Of a stretch of 64,000 nt of DNA, positions 1 to 11,099 are shown piece after piece; position 1 is the stretch's first letter; every line of letters starts with the position of its first letter. The notes beneath the pieces were generated by a model. That model was not told where the DNA came from. It was given only the letters and a program-made list of their open reading frames with translations, and did no database searches. Location: contig NC_079492.1 of the NCBI RefSeq assembly GCF_020520425.1, positions 40,055,542 through 40,119,541 of the forward strand, read 5' to 3'. Position numbers and translations under genes: made by a program. The DNA comes from Spinacia oleracea (taxonomy: Eukaryota; Streptophyta; Magnoliopsida; Caryophyllales; Amaranthaceae).

Positions 1-974
1 CTCGCTTGCTGCCCACACGCGACTGCCTTGGCTCGCCCTACGCCCATGCCCATTCGTCCATTTGTCGTGGCACACGACACAAGGCAGGGCTGCTGCCTTG
101 TGCTCGTGCACTACGCCCTTGCTCATTGCATTCGTGCCGCACGGGCGACGAGCTCCCTTGCTCGTCGTCGCATGCCCGCATTATACAACACCCCTTAAGG
201 GTAACACGAAGCGTCCATTGCTTCGTGCGTGCAAGTTATATGAACGAATCGCATAAAAATTTAAAATTTATATTTAAAATTAATGACAAATTAATAAATA
301 ATATTAATTTCATAATTTTAGGGCGAAAAATCGAAAATTTATTATCCAATTGATTTCCGATTGTTATGGATTCAAGTCTAGGTCATAAAAATTTAAAATT
401 TATCGTAAATTTACAATTTTTATGGTGGTTTTTAATCATAGGTTTCTAATTAAATTACAATTAATTATGAAAATCAAATTAATTCTAAATTATTCTAATT
501 TTCAACAAATTAATCATAATTACAAATTAGATTGCATAATTAACAAGACTAGGCATTCAAACTTGTTAAACATATGCAGTAGGTCAATCAAAAATTCAAG
601 ATTTATCAACAAGAATCGCAAATATTTAATTTAACATCTTAAATTTACGAAATTTTGCATTCGAAAAACTAAAACCTTCGAAAAGTCATAGTTAGGCTTC
701 GAATTTGAGAATTCTGGGTTCGGCAGAAAAATACTATTTTTGTCAAAATTTTAGAATGCCTTTTACATGTGGAATTGACACAAAAATCACTCAATTCGGA
801 TGAGTAACGAAGAAACTGCCGAAAAACTGCGTACGTATAATTAAATAAACGCAATTTGCAATTAATTAACAATTACGAAAATTAATCACCCCTTTTAATT
901 CTTGCAAATTTGTAATATTTAACCATGTTCATGCAATTTAGATTATGAAAATAATAAGGGGCTCGTGATACCAC
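1..974 (-). mobile_element. 5' leader of a second tandem copia copy (partial)
   Basis: Read on the minus strand, this is the region just after the primer-binding site of a copia element that continues past the left window edge. It matches 7790-9023 closely: the same GC-rich stretch (about 1-180 versus 7800-8230), the same motif around 185-230 versus 8230-8285, and the same AT-rich segment. It directly abuts the LTR at 975-2460, so that LTR has internal sequence on both sides. Short open frames in the GC-rich part exist on both strands and look like composition artefacts. Confidence 0.8.
960..974 (-). other. Primer-binding site next to LTR
   Basis: On the minus strand the bases after the LTR read gtggtatcacgagcc. 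This resembles the usual copia primer site TGGTATCAGAGC, complementary to the 3' end of initiator-methionine tRNA, with an extra C. The same site lies next to the LTR at 9024. Confidence 0.7.
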
Positions 975-1570
975 TGTAAGGTTATGATACATATGACAAT
1001 TCATAAATCATGCGGAAAAACCATAAACCCAGGAAAACATATTATTTACACATAATCATTTAGCATAGATTAGATGCATACTCTTTGTTGCGTGCCTTCC
1101 CTAGCTGCGCCCGAACCGAACAAGAACAAGTCTTTAGGACTCCAAGTGTCGTCCCTCCGTAGATAGTCCACAGCACGTCCGGATCCGCCTTAAGATTGAC
1201 CAACTAGAATCGCCCTTAAGGTACTATTATTTTCGGCACTTTATAGGCAAATGTGTGACTGAATTTTTCTCTCAAAAACTCACTTTGAATACTTTGAAAC
1301 TTGTGTTATAAATTGTGAGCCCTAGCCTCATATTTATAGCGGTATGGAAAGGGAATCGAAATCCTATTCAGATACAAATTAATCAAACCTAGAATCCTAC
1401 AAGAACTCTAATTTAATTAATTTATCAAATAGAATTAGGAATTTAATCATTAACCGAACTCTGCATGTTTTAGGAAACGTGCACGAACACAAACACTTGC
1501 ACACACACGCACGGCAGCCACGATGGGCCTCATGCGTGCGCGCGAGCAGCAGCCCACTCAGCGCCCGCGC

Positions 1571-1693
1571 GCGCTGCGCGCTGCGCGTGCTGTGCGCGCT
1601 GTGCGCGCTGCGCGCTGCGCGTGCTGTGCGCGCTGTGCGCGCTGCGCGCTGCGCGTGCTGTGCGCGCTGTGCGCGCTGCGCGCTGCGCGCTGC
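1571..1693. repeat. 34-bp GC-rich tandem repeat
   Basis: Three perfect 34-bp units (1571-1604, 1605-1638, 1639-1672) made of alternating GCGCTG and GTGCTGTG pieces, followed by a partial fourth. 34 is not a multiple of three, so the long Ala/Arg/Cys-rich open frames here are a by-product of the repeat. The other LTR copies at 9520-9720, 10350-10600 and 31100-31320 lack this array. Confidence 0.95.
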
Positions 1694-1825
1694 CTGCTGG
1701 GCCTGGCCTTGCGCTGGGCCTGGCGTGGCTGTTTGTGCGGCGCGCTTGGCTTGCTGGGCGATGGCCTGGCTTCGTGCTGGGCCTCGTCCGGCAGGCCTCG
1801 TCCGATGCTTATTCGTACGATGCGC

Positions 1826-2130
1826 TTCCGATTAAATTTTCCGATTCCGGAATTCATTTCCGATACGAACAATATTTAATATTTCCGATTCCGGAATTAA
1901 TTTCCGTTTCGAACAAATATTTAATATTTCCGTTTCCGGAATTATTTTCCGATTCCGGTAATATTTCCGATTCTGACAATATTTCCGTTTCCGGCAATAT
2001 TTCCGATTCTGGCAATATTTCCATTTCCGATAATATTTTCCGACACGTACCATGTTTCCGTTTCCGGCAACATCTACGACTTGGATAATATTTATATTTC
2101 TGATACGATCCATATTTCCGTTTCCGGCAA
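1826..2130 (-). repeat. 18-bp CCGGAA repeat array in LTR
   Basis: A degenerate tandem array. On the minus strand the unit reads about ggaaatattgccggaaac, with attatcgg and attgccag variants. The same array occurs in every copy of this LTR (also 9716-10040, 23226-23545, 30760-31078). Open frames rich in Arg-Lys-Tyr across it are repeat artefacts. Confidence 0.9.
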
Positions 2131-2520
2131 TATCATCGTTTCCGGAGTATTCATTCCTTGCCTGTGACGATCTTAGCTCCCACTGAAACCAAGATCCGTC
2201 GGTTCCGAATATTCATAGATGGAGTATTTAATGCTATTAAATACTTGATCCGTTTACGTACTATTTGTGTGACCCTACGGGTTCAGTCAAGAGTAAGCTG
2301 TGGATTAATATCATTAATTCCACTTGAACTGAAGCGGCCTCTAGCTAGGCATTCAGCTCACTTGATCTCACTGAATTATTAACTTGTTAATTAATACTGA
2401 ACCGCATTTATTAGACTTAACATAGAATGCATACTTGGACCAAGGGCATTATTTCCTTCACTTCCCACTTGTTGCATAGGTTTAGTTATCATGCTTTGCC
2501 AATCTTAATATCCTTTTCAT

Positions 2521-2706
2521 CTAATGTTTTTTGAGATAGGATGATAAGATCTTTTGAGTATGTTTATTTTGTGATCTAGTCTTTCTTGCTACAATAGTGG
2601 TTCTACGCATTTTGCAATGAAGAACCATCAAGTCAGCAGACATGTGATCCACCCAGTTCAATGAAGAACTCTTTAACATAAACAACCCTGTTTTATTCCT
2701 AGGCAA
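2521..2706 (-). pseudogene. Copia RNase H remnant
   Basis: A short minus-strand frame keeps the carboxy-terminal pattern of copia RNase H. The stretch VLHCKMRRTTIVARKTRS lines up with the familiar LYCDNxGAIAxAKxPRSHxKSKHI motif, followed by a degraded counterpart of HIxRRYHLIRE. The key Asp of YCDN is lost (HCKM here), so it could not be catalytic. It lies close to the polypurine tract and LTR, as RNase H should. The same remnant, similarly degraded, is in the plus-strand element near 29340-29510. Confidence 0.65.
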
Positions 2707-3708
2707 TAAGTACTTTTACTTCAACTGTATAGGTTGCTAGTGATGCTTTGTTTGGATTAACCTATCCAAGTAGTTCATAGATATGTGGAAGACTTTCCAT
2801 CTGCATCTTAGAACATAGAAATTAATATTTAATTTCCCACGCAACAACTCATGGTCTCTAATCCATGTGGCCATTTCAAAACACGATGCTCTTTAGCTCG
2901 TCTTTGCCAATGGTTAAATCCAAAGGAATCTTGCTTGATCCTTTGCCAGTGTTTATGCGTGTAGCATCAATTATTTAGCATATCTTTGTTTCCTTGAATC
3001 AAGAACTAATCTTATGTACCTTTTCAAGTACCATAAGTTTTCCTTGATCTCAATCTAGTTGATCTTCACATAGATCAATAGAGATTGGTATATGTTCGTC
3101 ATGCCTAAAGCCATACGATACATTGTTGGCGATCCTCATATTATATCATACATGATAAATTCTTTTGCAGAATAATTCCCAATTGAATTCTATTCATGTA
3201 ACTTTAGCTCATCTAGTTTTAGTAGATACTAAATCCAGCTAAATTCTTTGACATATAATATAGGTTAAGAACCTCATTTAGACTCTTTGATGCTTAAATT
3301 AGTAAATGCTTATACATAGTTCAAATATCTATTACTTAGATTTAATCATATGGGTCGAATGTCTCCAATGGAGTCTTTCGTGTTTGATATAGTAAATGCC
3401 ATTACTTAATCCAAAACAATATTATATGATTTTTGTAAATAGATCTTAATACCCAGTATGTACTAAGTTTCGCCTTGGTCCATTATTGATGAAAATTTTC
3501 AAATCTTAGTCACTAGCATTTGAATGTTATTTCATAATGGAGAGATATGTGTGTGATACACATAGGACCATTTAAGTTTTATGTACTCCCACTAAACTTC
3601 TTATATATCTATAAGAATCATGTACATTTTATGAAACTAAAATACTTATTAGCTTCACTAAAATACAATTCCAATTCCCAATTGCTTGCTTAAATTTGTA
3701 CTTAGAAT

Positions 3709-4032
3709 TCATAAGCTAGCTTTCCTTTTCAAGCATTTATTTGGATCCACAAATCCTATGACATGCCATGTAAATACTTTCTTCCAACATTTGATTGAGG
3801 AATACGTTTTGTTATCCAATTTCCATATGTACCAATATGCAATAATTTCTTGATTTATAGACTTGAGCATTAAGATTATGCATGAGGCTTCAACACAATC
3901 CACGCCATGAATTTGCTTGTAACCTTTAGCAACTAATCTAGTTTTGTGTGTGAACACAATTCCATGTTTGATGGTTTTTATCCTTAAAACCAATATGCAA
4001 CCAATAGGTGTTAACCTATTCTTGCAAAACAA
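3709..4032 (-). pseudogene. Copia reverse transcriptase remnant
   Basis: A 107-residue minus-strand frame. THKTRLVAKGYKQIHGVD corresponds to the conserved start of copia RT (KARLVAKGYxQxxGxDYxE). The following IIAYWYIWKLDNKTYSS corresponds to LLAIAAxxxxEIWQMDVKTAFLNG, and GFVDPNKCLKRKASL to the PxGFVDPxxxxKVCKLxKSL block. Only the fingers/palm amino-terminal part is left and the YVDD box is not present. Gene degraded; family assignment fairly sure. Confidence 0.7.
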
Positions 4033-7000
4033 ATTTTCATATTTGTCATCAAAACATTGGTTATGTTTTATGGCCTTTAACCATAAAACATTTGAGTCTA
4101 TATATGGCCTCTAACCATTTTAGGGAATCTGGGTTTCGTCATAGCTTTCTTACAAGTCACAAACTCATTAATCTACATGATAATAGTTTGACTACAAGTT
4201 ATAGGTTTCTTCACTGTCTAATAGAAAAATCTCATAGCAGCTTCAATGACCTGAACTCCATGTTTCTTCACTATCTAATAGAAGAATCTCATAGTTTCAG
4301 TGACTTTAACTCTATGCCTATTTGGGTATAGAACATCAAACAATAGAATATCAATAGCCACTTGGAAGTCCTTTGAATATTCCGTTCTCCTTGAAGCACT
4401 TGTAAAGTTTTCTAAGAGATATCTATTCTTTAAAGCCACTTCTAAAGTCCTTAAAGAATAAGTGTTCGGATTTTCTAAAGAACTTCGAAAAGCCTCCTGA
4501 ATGTCCGTTTATGTTTGTTGTTCGCCTCGAGTACTTTCGAGGTCTATTTTCTCCCACTTGTCATTTTGGAAATGAATCTCGAAAAGGACATTATTTCGAG
4601 CAAACAAACATTATGTTCTCAAAAATTCGTGGTAGAAACAATACCCTTGTGTCTCATTTGAATAAATCACAATGAAACATATATCTAAACTTGGGCCTTA
4701 GTTTGTTGAATAAAAAACACTAAGCTCCCACTAAGTTTTGCAACTCTTTAGATATATATATTGTTGAAAAGATATTCTGAAATTACTTTTCAATAGCTTT
4801 GACGAATTTGGTTTAGTTTGGTGGTAGTTGAGAATTTTAGAAATTATAGGAAAAATCTTTATGATTAATCATCGATCGAATCAAGTACTAATTGACTTCG
4901 ATCATTCCAATGTAGATATGCCATATCTTATGGAGCTAGATCGTGAAATTACAACACACAATCATTGATGATCATTTTTGGTCTTAAAGTAATCATCCTC
5001 ATGATCTTACCTAGATCTTTATGATTTCTTGTCATGCGGATTTTATACTTCTAAATCTTTGAACTAGCCAAACGGATTCAAAATTATATCACTTTGAGTA
5101 AATAAACCAATATTCACTCAAATCTAGGTGAGATAATAAAGTCATAAAATCTTTCTTTAGCTTTGAACTCTATTGTCTAGGCGTTCTAACAATAGTTCAT
5201 ATCATTTGTTACTTTCAACAAGTAAGACTAGCTTGTCTTGAATTGATCTAGAAATTAATCAACTTTCAAAAGTCCATCAAAATAGAGCTTTAGAACGTTA
5301 ACTTGTTGATATGGTCTAAGCAACAATGCCAAAGATTATTGGAACTCAAATCAAGGGATTGATTTGAACCTAGTAAAGTTCTTCTTGTTAAAGAGTTGTT
5401 TGTTTTAATCAAGCATACATGACTCAACCCGTAAATGACCATTTCATTCAAATAAACAAACAAACATTGTTTTTGTCCTTTTGAATGTGAGTCTATCTGT
5501 GTTTGAAAACAGAAATTTACGTATGCTGATTATGGAACAAAATAGCCATTAAGTTCCAGCCTTTGAAAGGACTTAAAACAAACTAGATGACCCTACAACT
5601 AATGTAGCATTTCTATTGCTATGCTTCATTTCCCACTTGTAGGTCATTAGTGTATCCTAGCTTCCATTGTTTGAGTTATTACCGGAGTAAGAACCTCAAG
5701 CGGTATATGATACCAAGGAAGTTTGATTACTAGGTAACTTTTTCTTTAAACATAAACTTATAGGTAGAAACGAAACTGTAAGTTCCTTTCAGTTGTTCCT
5801 TGTTTTCCTATTTCTTGTACCCTTTCTTATAGTCTTAAGAATTGACTTCTCTAGTGTTGACTTTTATACTTTGTTAGACATGTCCAATGTCACTCCAACA
5901 AAGTTCTTACCATTTTATTTATGTTAAATATTTTGCTTCAACTAGATGATCTTACCAGAAGCTTTTAAAGTTCTCTAAGCATTAATCTATTTGAATGTTT
6001 AGGGACTGGACTCATTCGAGAATTAAATGAACAAAGATATTAGGTTGTTAACCATTGGTAAAGCTGAGCGTTTAAACTCAAAGCTTTATGATCTCAAAAC
6101 TACATTATATTTTGAATTCACAAGCACCAATCAGTTTGCCATTCGACTTTGATACTCGAAAACAACCATAAAAGTCGATATAAGAAACGTACATTTAAAT
6201 TGCTCACTTTCTCTCATTTCCGTGAATCGTTCTTGGATTCACTACCAATCGAGGAATTTTACTGTTACCTTTCTAAAAGGATTTAATGTAGTGCAAGATA
6301 TTTAATTATAAACAATAATTAAAACATACATTGAAGCATGCAAAGTATAAACATTTATCATGAGTAATAACTTGAAAATTAAAGCAATCATGTAATTTAA
6401 ACAAGTCATTGGCATTTTATTCAATTTTATTGTTCCGGCAGATGTGAATAAAATGATTCCAAGATCCTTAAATCATTGAAGAATTAAGCACATTATGTAT
6501 TTATACTCAATTCTAAAATATTTTAGGTAAGCAAAGCCTTTGCTAATAGTCTAGAAACTAGTCTTGGTTGATAGGTACGTCTAAGAACTTATTAGGTAAA
6601 CCTATCCCGTTTGCCACGACATAAAAGGACTCCTTACTTATGTCGTTGAGTTTCACCAAAACTAACATATACTCACAATTATTTTTGTACCTTACCCCTT
6701 TAGGATCAATAAGTAACACCTCGCTATGGCGGAAAACTATTACGAAGATTGATGTAAAGGTTTATCCAAGCAAGTGTTATTTTGGCATGGCACCTTTTAA
6801 CTCAATTTTTAAAATTTGGAACTTAAGGCTCTTACTATGTTGGTTAGATTTTAAGTGAACTAAAATCCTTAATCATGCAACATAATCAAGCCACAATCTC
6901 ATGCATAATTAAGATATATTTAAAGCAATAAATAACTTAAAGCATGGATAAGATATAAATGTGATCTAGTATGGCCCGACTTCATCTTGAAGCTTCAACT

Positions 7001-9009
7001 TCAAACTCCGTCTTGAAAATGGATTGGAAACTCCGTCTTGAATTTCATCATGGGAGGCGCCATTTTCTTCAAATAGGATAAGCTATAATTTAAACTAATT
7101 ACAACTATTTGATGGTACGCAGACCATATTTAAATTAAAAAACTTTGGTGGATTAGACCAATTTTACATTCAAATTAATGGTACGCAGACCATATTTTCT
7201 ATCCTATTTGGGTTATACTAGTCACTTTCCATAACTTGCAAAACAGTACATTAACAATATACCATTCACCCATTCATTTATCAATGAATGGCCCACATAG
7301 CTGGTTAGTAGAACATATTATGCATCACATAAATATTTGCAGCAATTAATCAAGGCTTCCAATAATCTACCAATTATTCAATCCTTATTAATTCTAATAA
7401 AGTTTTTTTAACCTTAAAGGAATGGAGACCTAATCACAGGGTTTATGCCTAAAAGCTCCCACTTAAACCAATAAATTTACATGCTTTACTAATTTTAAAC
7501 ATAAAAATGTATTTCCTAGTCTAACCGGAAACATACAAATTTAACTAAAATTTAAAGCTCATATAAAATAATAATTGAATACTTTAATTTATTTTCAGTT
7601 GAATTAAATAAATAAATTTAAATTTATTCAAGGTTTTAATTTTAGTAAAATAATTATTATAAATAAAATTTATAATAATTAGATTATTCAAAATTAAATT
7701 CCGAGAAAAAATTAAATTACGAATTTTAAAATTAATTAAAATCGTTTCCGAACTGAAAATTCAAAATTAAATTCAAAGCGCATCAATCGGATCAAGACGA
7801 GGCCATGGGCTTGCGCCCATGCCCCGTCGAGTGCACGAGGCAGCAATGCCCCTCGAATGATCGCATGGAAATGCATGAGCAGGCCACAAGCATACACAGC
7901 CAGCCCAACCACGCATGCGCGCAGCCCGCTTTGCCCGGTCTGCTCGCTGGGCGAGGCAGCGCGCACTGTGGCGCAGCATCCCTCGCTGCCCACACGCGTC
8001 TGCTCGCTGTGTGTTGCTTGCTTGCTCGGCGAGGAAGTGCGCTGGGCAAGCATGCTTGCTGCCCGCGTTGCGGCCTCGTCTCGCCTATGCCTTGCCTCAT
8101 CGCCCCATCGTCCATGGCTCGCAGCACACACGCCCAGGCAGCCTTTGCCTTGCGCGCATGCCACGCCCGTTGCTCGCTGCATTTGTACCGCATGGGCGAC
8201 GAGCTCCCATGCTCGTCGTCGAATGCCGCACTATACAACACCCCTTAAGGGTAACACGTAGCGTCCTTTGCTTTGTGCGTGCAACATTCATGAGCGAATT
8301 ATATAAAAATTAAAACTTTTTAATTTAAATTTATAGACAAATTAATAAATCATATTAATTTCATAAATTTAGGGCGAAAAATCGAAAAATTATTACTCAA
8401 TTAATTTCCGATTATCATGGATTCAAATCTAGATCATAAAATGTAAAATTTATCAAAAAGTAACAATTTTTATGGTGGTTTTTAATCATGGATACCTAAT
8501 TAAATTGTCAATTAATTATGAAAATCAAATTAAATTCTAAATTATTCGAATTTCAACAAATTAATTACAATTACAAATTAGGTTGTATAATTAACAAGCA
8601 TACGCACTTAAATTTGTTAAACTTATACATTAGGTCAATAAAAAAATCAAGATTTAAAAACAAGAAGCGCAAATATTTAATTTAACATCATAAAAATTAC
8701 AAATTTCGCATTCGAAAAACTTAAACTGCCGAAAAGTCATAGTTAGGCTTCGACTTTGGGAATTCTGGGTTCGGCACAAAATCTTTGATTTTTGTCAAAA
8801 TTTTAAAACACTGTTTACATACAAAAGTGACACTAAAATCACTCGATTCCGTTAACACACGAAGAAACTACCGAAAAACCTGCGAACATATAATTAAATA
8901 ATCGCAAATTTGCAATTAATTACAATTACTAAATTAATCACCCCTTTTAATTCCTTGCAAATTTATAAAATTTATCCATGTTATCTAATTATTATGGAAT
9001 TAATTAGAG

Positions 9010-9023
9010 GCTCGTGATACCAC
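9010..9023 (-). other. Primer-binding site of element A
   Basis: The minus-strand sequence gtggtatcacgagcc directly follows the LTR end at 9024. It resembles the initiator-Met tRNA primer site and identifies 9024-10347 as the 5' LTR of element A. Confidence 0.7.
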
Positions 9024-10347
9024 TGTTAGGTTATGATACATATAATTGAATATAAATCATGCGGAAAAACCATAAAGCCAGGAATCCAAATTAATTGCCA
9101 CATAACAATTAGCATAATTTAGGACACATACACTTTGTAGCGTGCCCTCCCTAGCTGCGCCCGAATCGAACAAGAACTAGCCTAGGACTCCAAATGTCGC
9201 CCCTCCGTAGATAGTCCACAGCACGTCCAGATCCGCCTTAGATTTAATTAACTAGAATTGCACCTAAGGTTCTATGAATATTTTCGGATATTATGGCAAA
9301 AAATATACTTTAGTTTTAATCCTTAAAACTAGTTGTATGATTGAAAATTATGTTCTCTTAAATTTGTAAATGCCATCACATATTTATAGAGTAGGAATAT
9401 GGAATTGGAATTTTACTAGGACTCAAGAATTCTAACTTTATTAGAATTAGAATTCCATTAAAACTAGTAATTCAGAAAATTAATCTAATCCTAATAACTT
9501 AAGGATTCGAAGTATGCACAAACTACAACATGCACACGAGCACGGCCCACTTGCGAGCAGGCCATGCCCGCGCGCGAAGCCTATTCGCTGGCAGCCCACA
9601 CGAGCTCGCTGCCCATCAGCCTTCGTGCTCGCAGCCTTGGCGCGCTGGGCGTGGGTCTGGCTTCGCGCTGGGCCTTCTTCTAGCAAGCTCGTCCGATGCT
9701 TAATTTGTACGACCCGCTTCCGATTAATTTTCCGATTCCGGAATTCATTTCCGATACGAACAATATTTAACATTTCCGATTCCGGAATTAATTTCCGTTT
9801 CGAACAAATATTTAATATTTCGGATTCCGGAATTATTTTCCGATTCCGATAATATTTCCGATTCTGACAATATTTTCGTTTCCGGTAATATTTCCGATTC
9901 CGGCAATAATTCCATTTCCGATAATATTTTCCGATACGTACCATGTTTCCGTTTCAGGAAACATCTACGACTTGGATAATATTTATATTTCCGATACGAT
10001 GCATATTTCCGTTTCCTGCAATATCATCGTTTCCGGAGTATTCATAATTTGCCTTTGACGATTTCAGCTCCCACTGGAACCGAGATCGGTCGATTCCGAA
10101 TATCCATAGATGGAGTATTTAATTTCATTAAATACTTGATCCGTTCACGTACTATTTGTGTGACTCTACGGGTTCAGTCAAGAGTAAGTTGTGGATTAAT
10201 ATTACTAATTCCACTTGAACTGAAGCGACCTCTAGCTAGGCATTCAGTTCACTTGATCTCACTGAATTATTAACTTGTATAATTAACAATGAACCGCATT
10301 TATTAGACTTACCATTAAATGCATACTTGGACCAAGGGCATTATTTC
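9024..10347 (-). repeat. Copia 5' LTR of element A
   Basis: Minus-strand LTR ending with the TGTTAGG / CCTAACA terminus at 9024. Its outer end at 10347 is clipped: the reverse complement of TGAAGGAAATAATGCCC is present except for the last about 5 bases, where it is fused to a plus-strand LTR piece. A TATA box is visible at 9381-9389 (reverse strand) and the 18-bp repeat array at 9716-10040. Confidence 0.85.
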
Positions 10348-11099
10348 TTAGACGAAGGCCCAGCACGAAGCCAGGCCCACGCCTAGCAAGCCCAGCGCGC
10401 AACACAGCAAGCCAAATACACGCTAGGCCAAACGCAAGGCCAGGCCCGGCGCGCCATGGCTGCGAGCAACGCGGGCTGCGAAGCAGCGCAAGAGCTGCAA
10501 GGCAGCGTGTGGGATGTGCGCCTACGATGGGCTTCCCGCACGCGCGGGCATGGCCTGCTCGCTTGTGGGCCATGCTCGTGTGCGTGTTGGAGTTTGTGCA
10601 TACATCGAATCCTTAAGCGATTAGGATTAGATTAAAGATTAAATTTCCTAAGTTACTACTTTTAAGTAAACTCTAATTCTAATAGATTTAGAATACTTGA
10701 ATCCTAGTAGACTTCTAATTCCATATTCCTACTCTATAAATATGTGATGGCATTCACAAATTTATGTACAACATAATTTCAATTATTCACCTAGTTTTAA
10801 GGATTAAAACTAAGTCTAATATTTGCCTAAAATATTCGAACATATTCATAGAACCTTAGGTGCAATTCTAGTTAATTAAATCTAAGGCGGATCTGAACGT
10901 GCTGTGGACTATCTACGGAGGGACGACATTTGGAGTCATAGACTTGTTCTTGTTCGGTTCGGGCGCAGCTAGGGAGGGCACGCTACAAAGTGTATGTGTC
11001 CTAAATAATGCTAATTGTTATGTGGCAATTAATTTGGATTCCTGGCTTTATGGTTTTTCCGCATGATTTATATTCAATTATATGTATCATAACCTAATA
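10348..11099 (+). repeat. Inverted partial copia LTR (3' half only)
   Basis: Plus-strand copy of the LTR's 3' half. It starts inside the LTR at a TAGACGAAGGCCC motif, includes a TATA box (10733-10742) and the conserved GCGCAGCTAGGGAGGGCACGC segment, and ends ...ATCATAACCTAATA, one transition away from the usual CCTAACA. It has no internal region of its own and is joined head to head with the LTR at 9024-10347. Confidence 0.85.

Larger units (their letters stand above)
975..2460 (-). repeat. Copia LTR (left; shared by two tandem copies)
   Basis: On the minus strand this LTR starts TGAAGGAAATAATGCCC at 2460 and ends at 975 next to a primer-binding site. A polypurine-like run (aagtgggaag on minus) lies just beyond 2460, so it is the 3' LTR of the element to its right. 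The primer site to its left makes it also the 5' LTR of the next copy. It holds a TATA box (about 1331-1340), a GC-rich block with 34-bp repeats, and an array of 18-bp CCGGAA-type repeats (about 1826-2130). About 1486 bp long. Confidence 0.85.
2461..9009 (-). mobile_element. Internal region of copia element A, decayed pol
   Basis: This is the internal part of a minus-strand Ty1/copia element, flanked by LTRs at 975-2460 and 9024-10347. No long open frame remains. Pieces of reverse transcriptase (3709-4032) and RNase H (2521-2706) can be read on the minus strand in the correct order for copia (RT upstream of RNase H). The GC-rich leader is at 7790-8240. A diverged copy in the opposite orientation occupies about 23660-30445. 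The rest is AT-rich sequence without readable genes. Confidence 0.8.

Noticed and set aside
1479..2113. Long Ala/Arg/Cys-rich and Arg-Lys-Tyr-rich open frames on both strands
   Set aside because: They fall on the 34-bp GC-rich repeat and the 18-bp array of the LTR. Composition and repetition explain them and no known domain is present.
7736..8313. Several overlapping 130-150-residue frames on both strands
   Set aside because: This is the GC-rich leader of the copia family. Its counterparts at 1-230 and 23780-24280 do not conserve any one reading frame.
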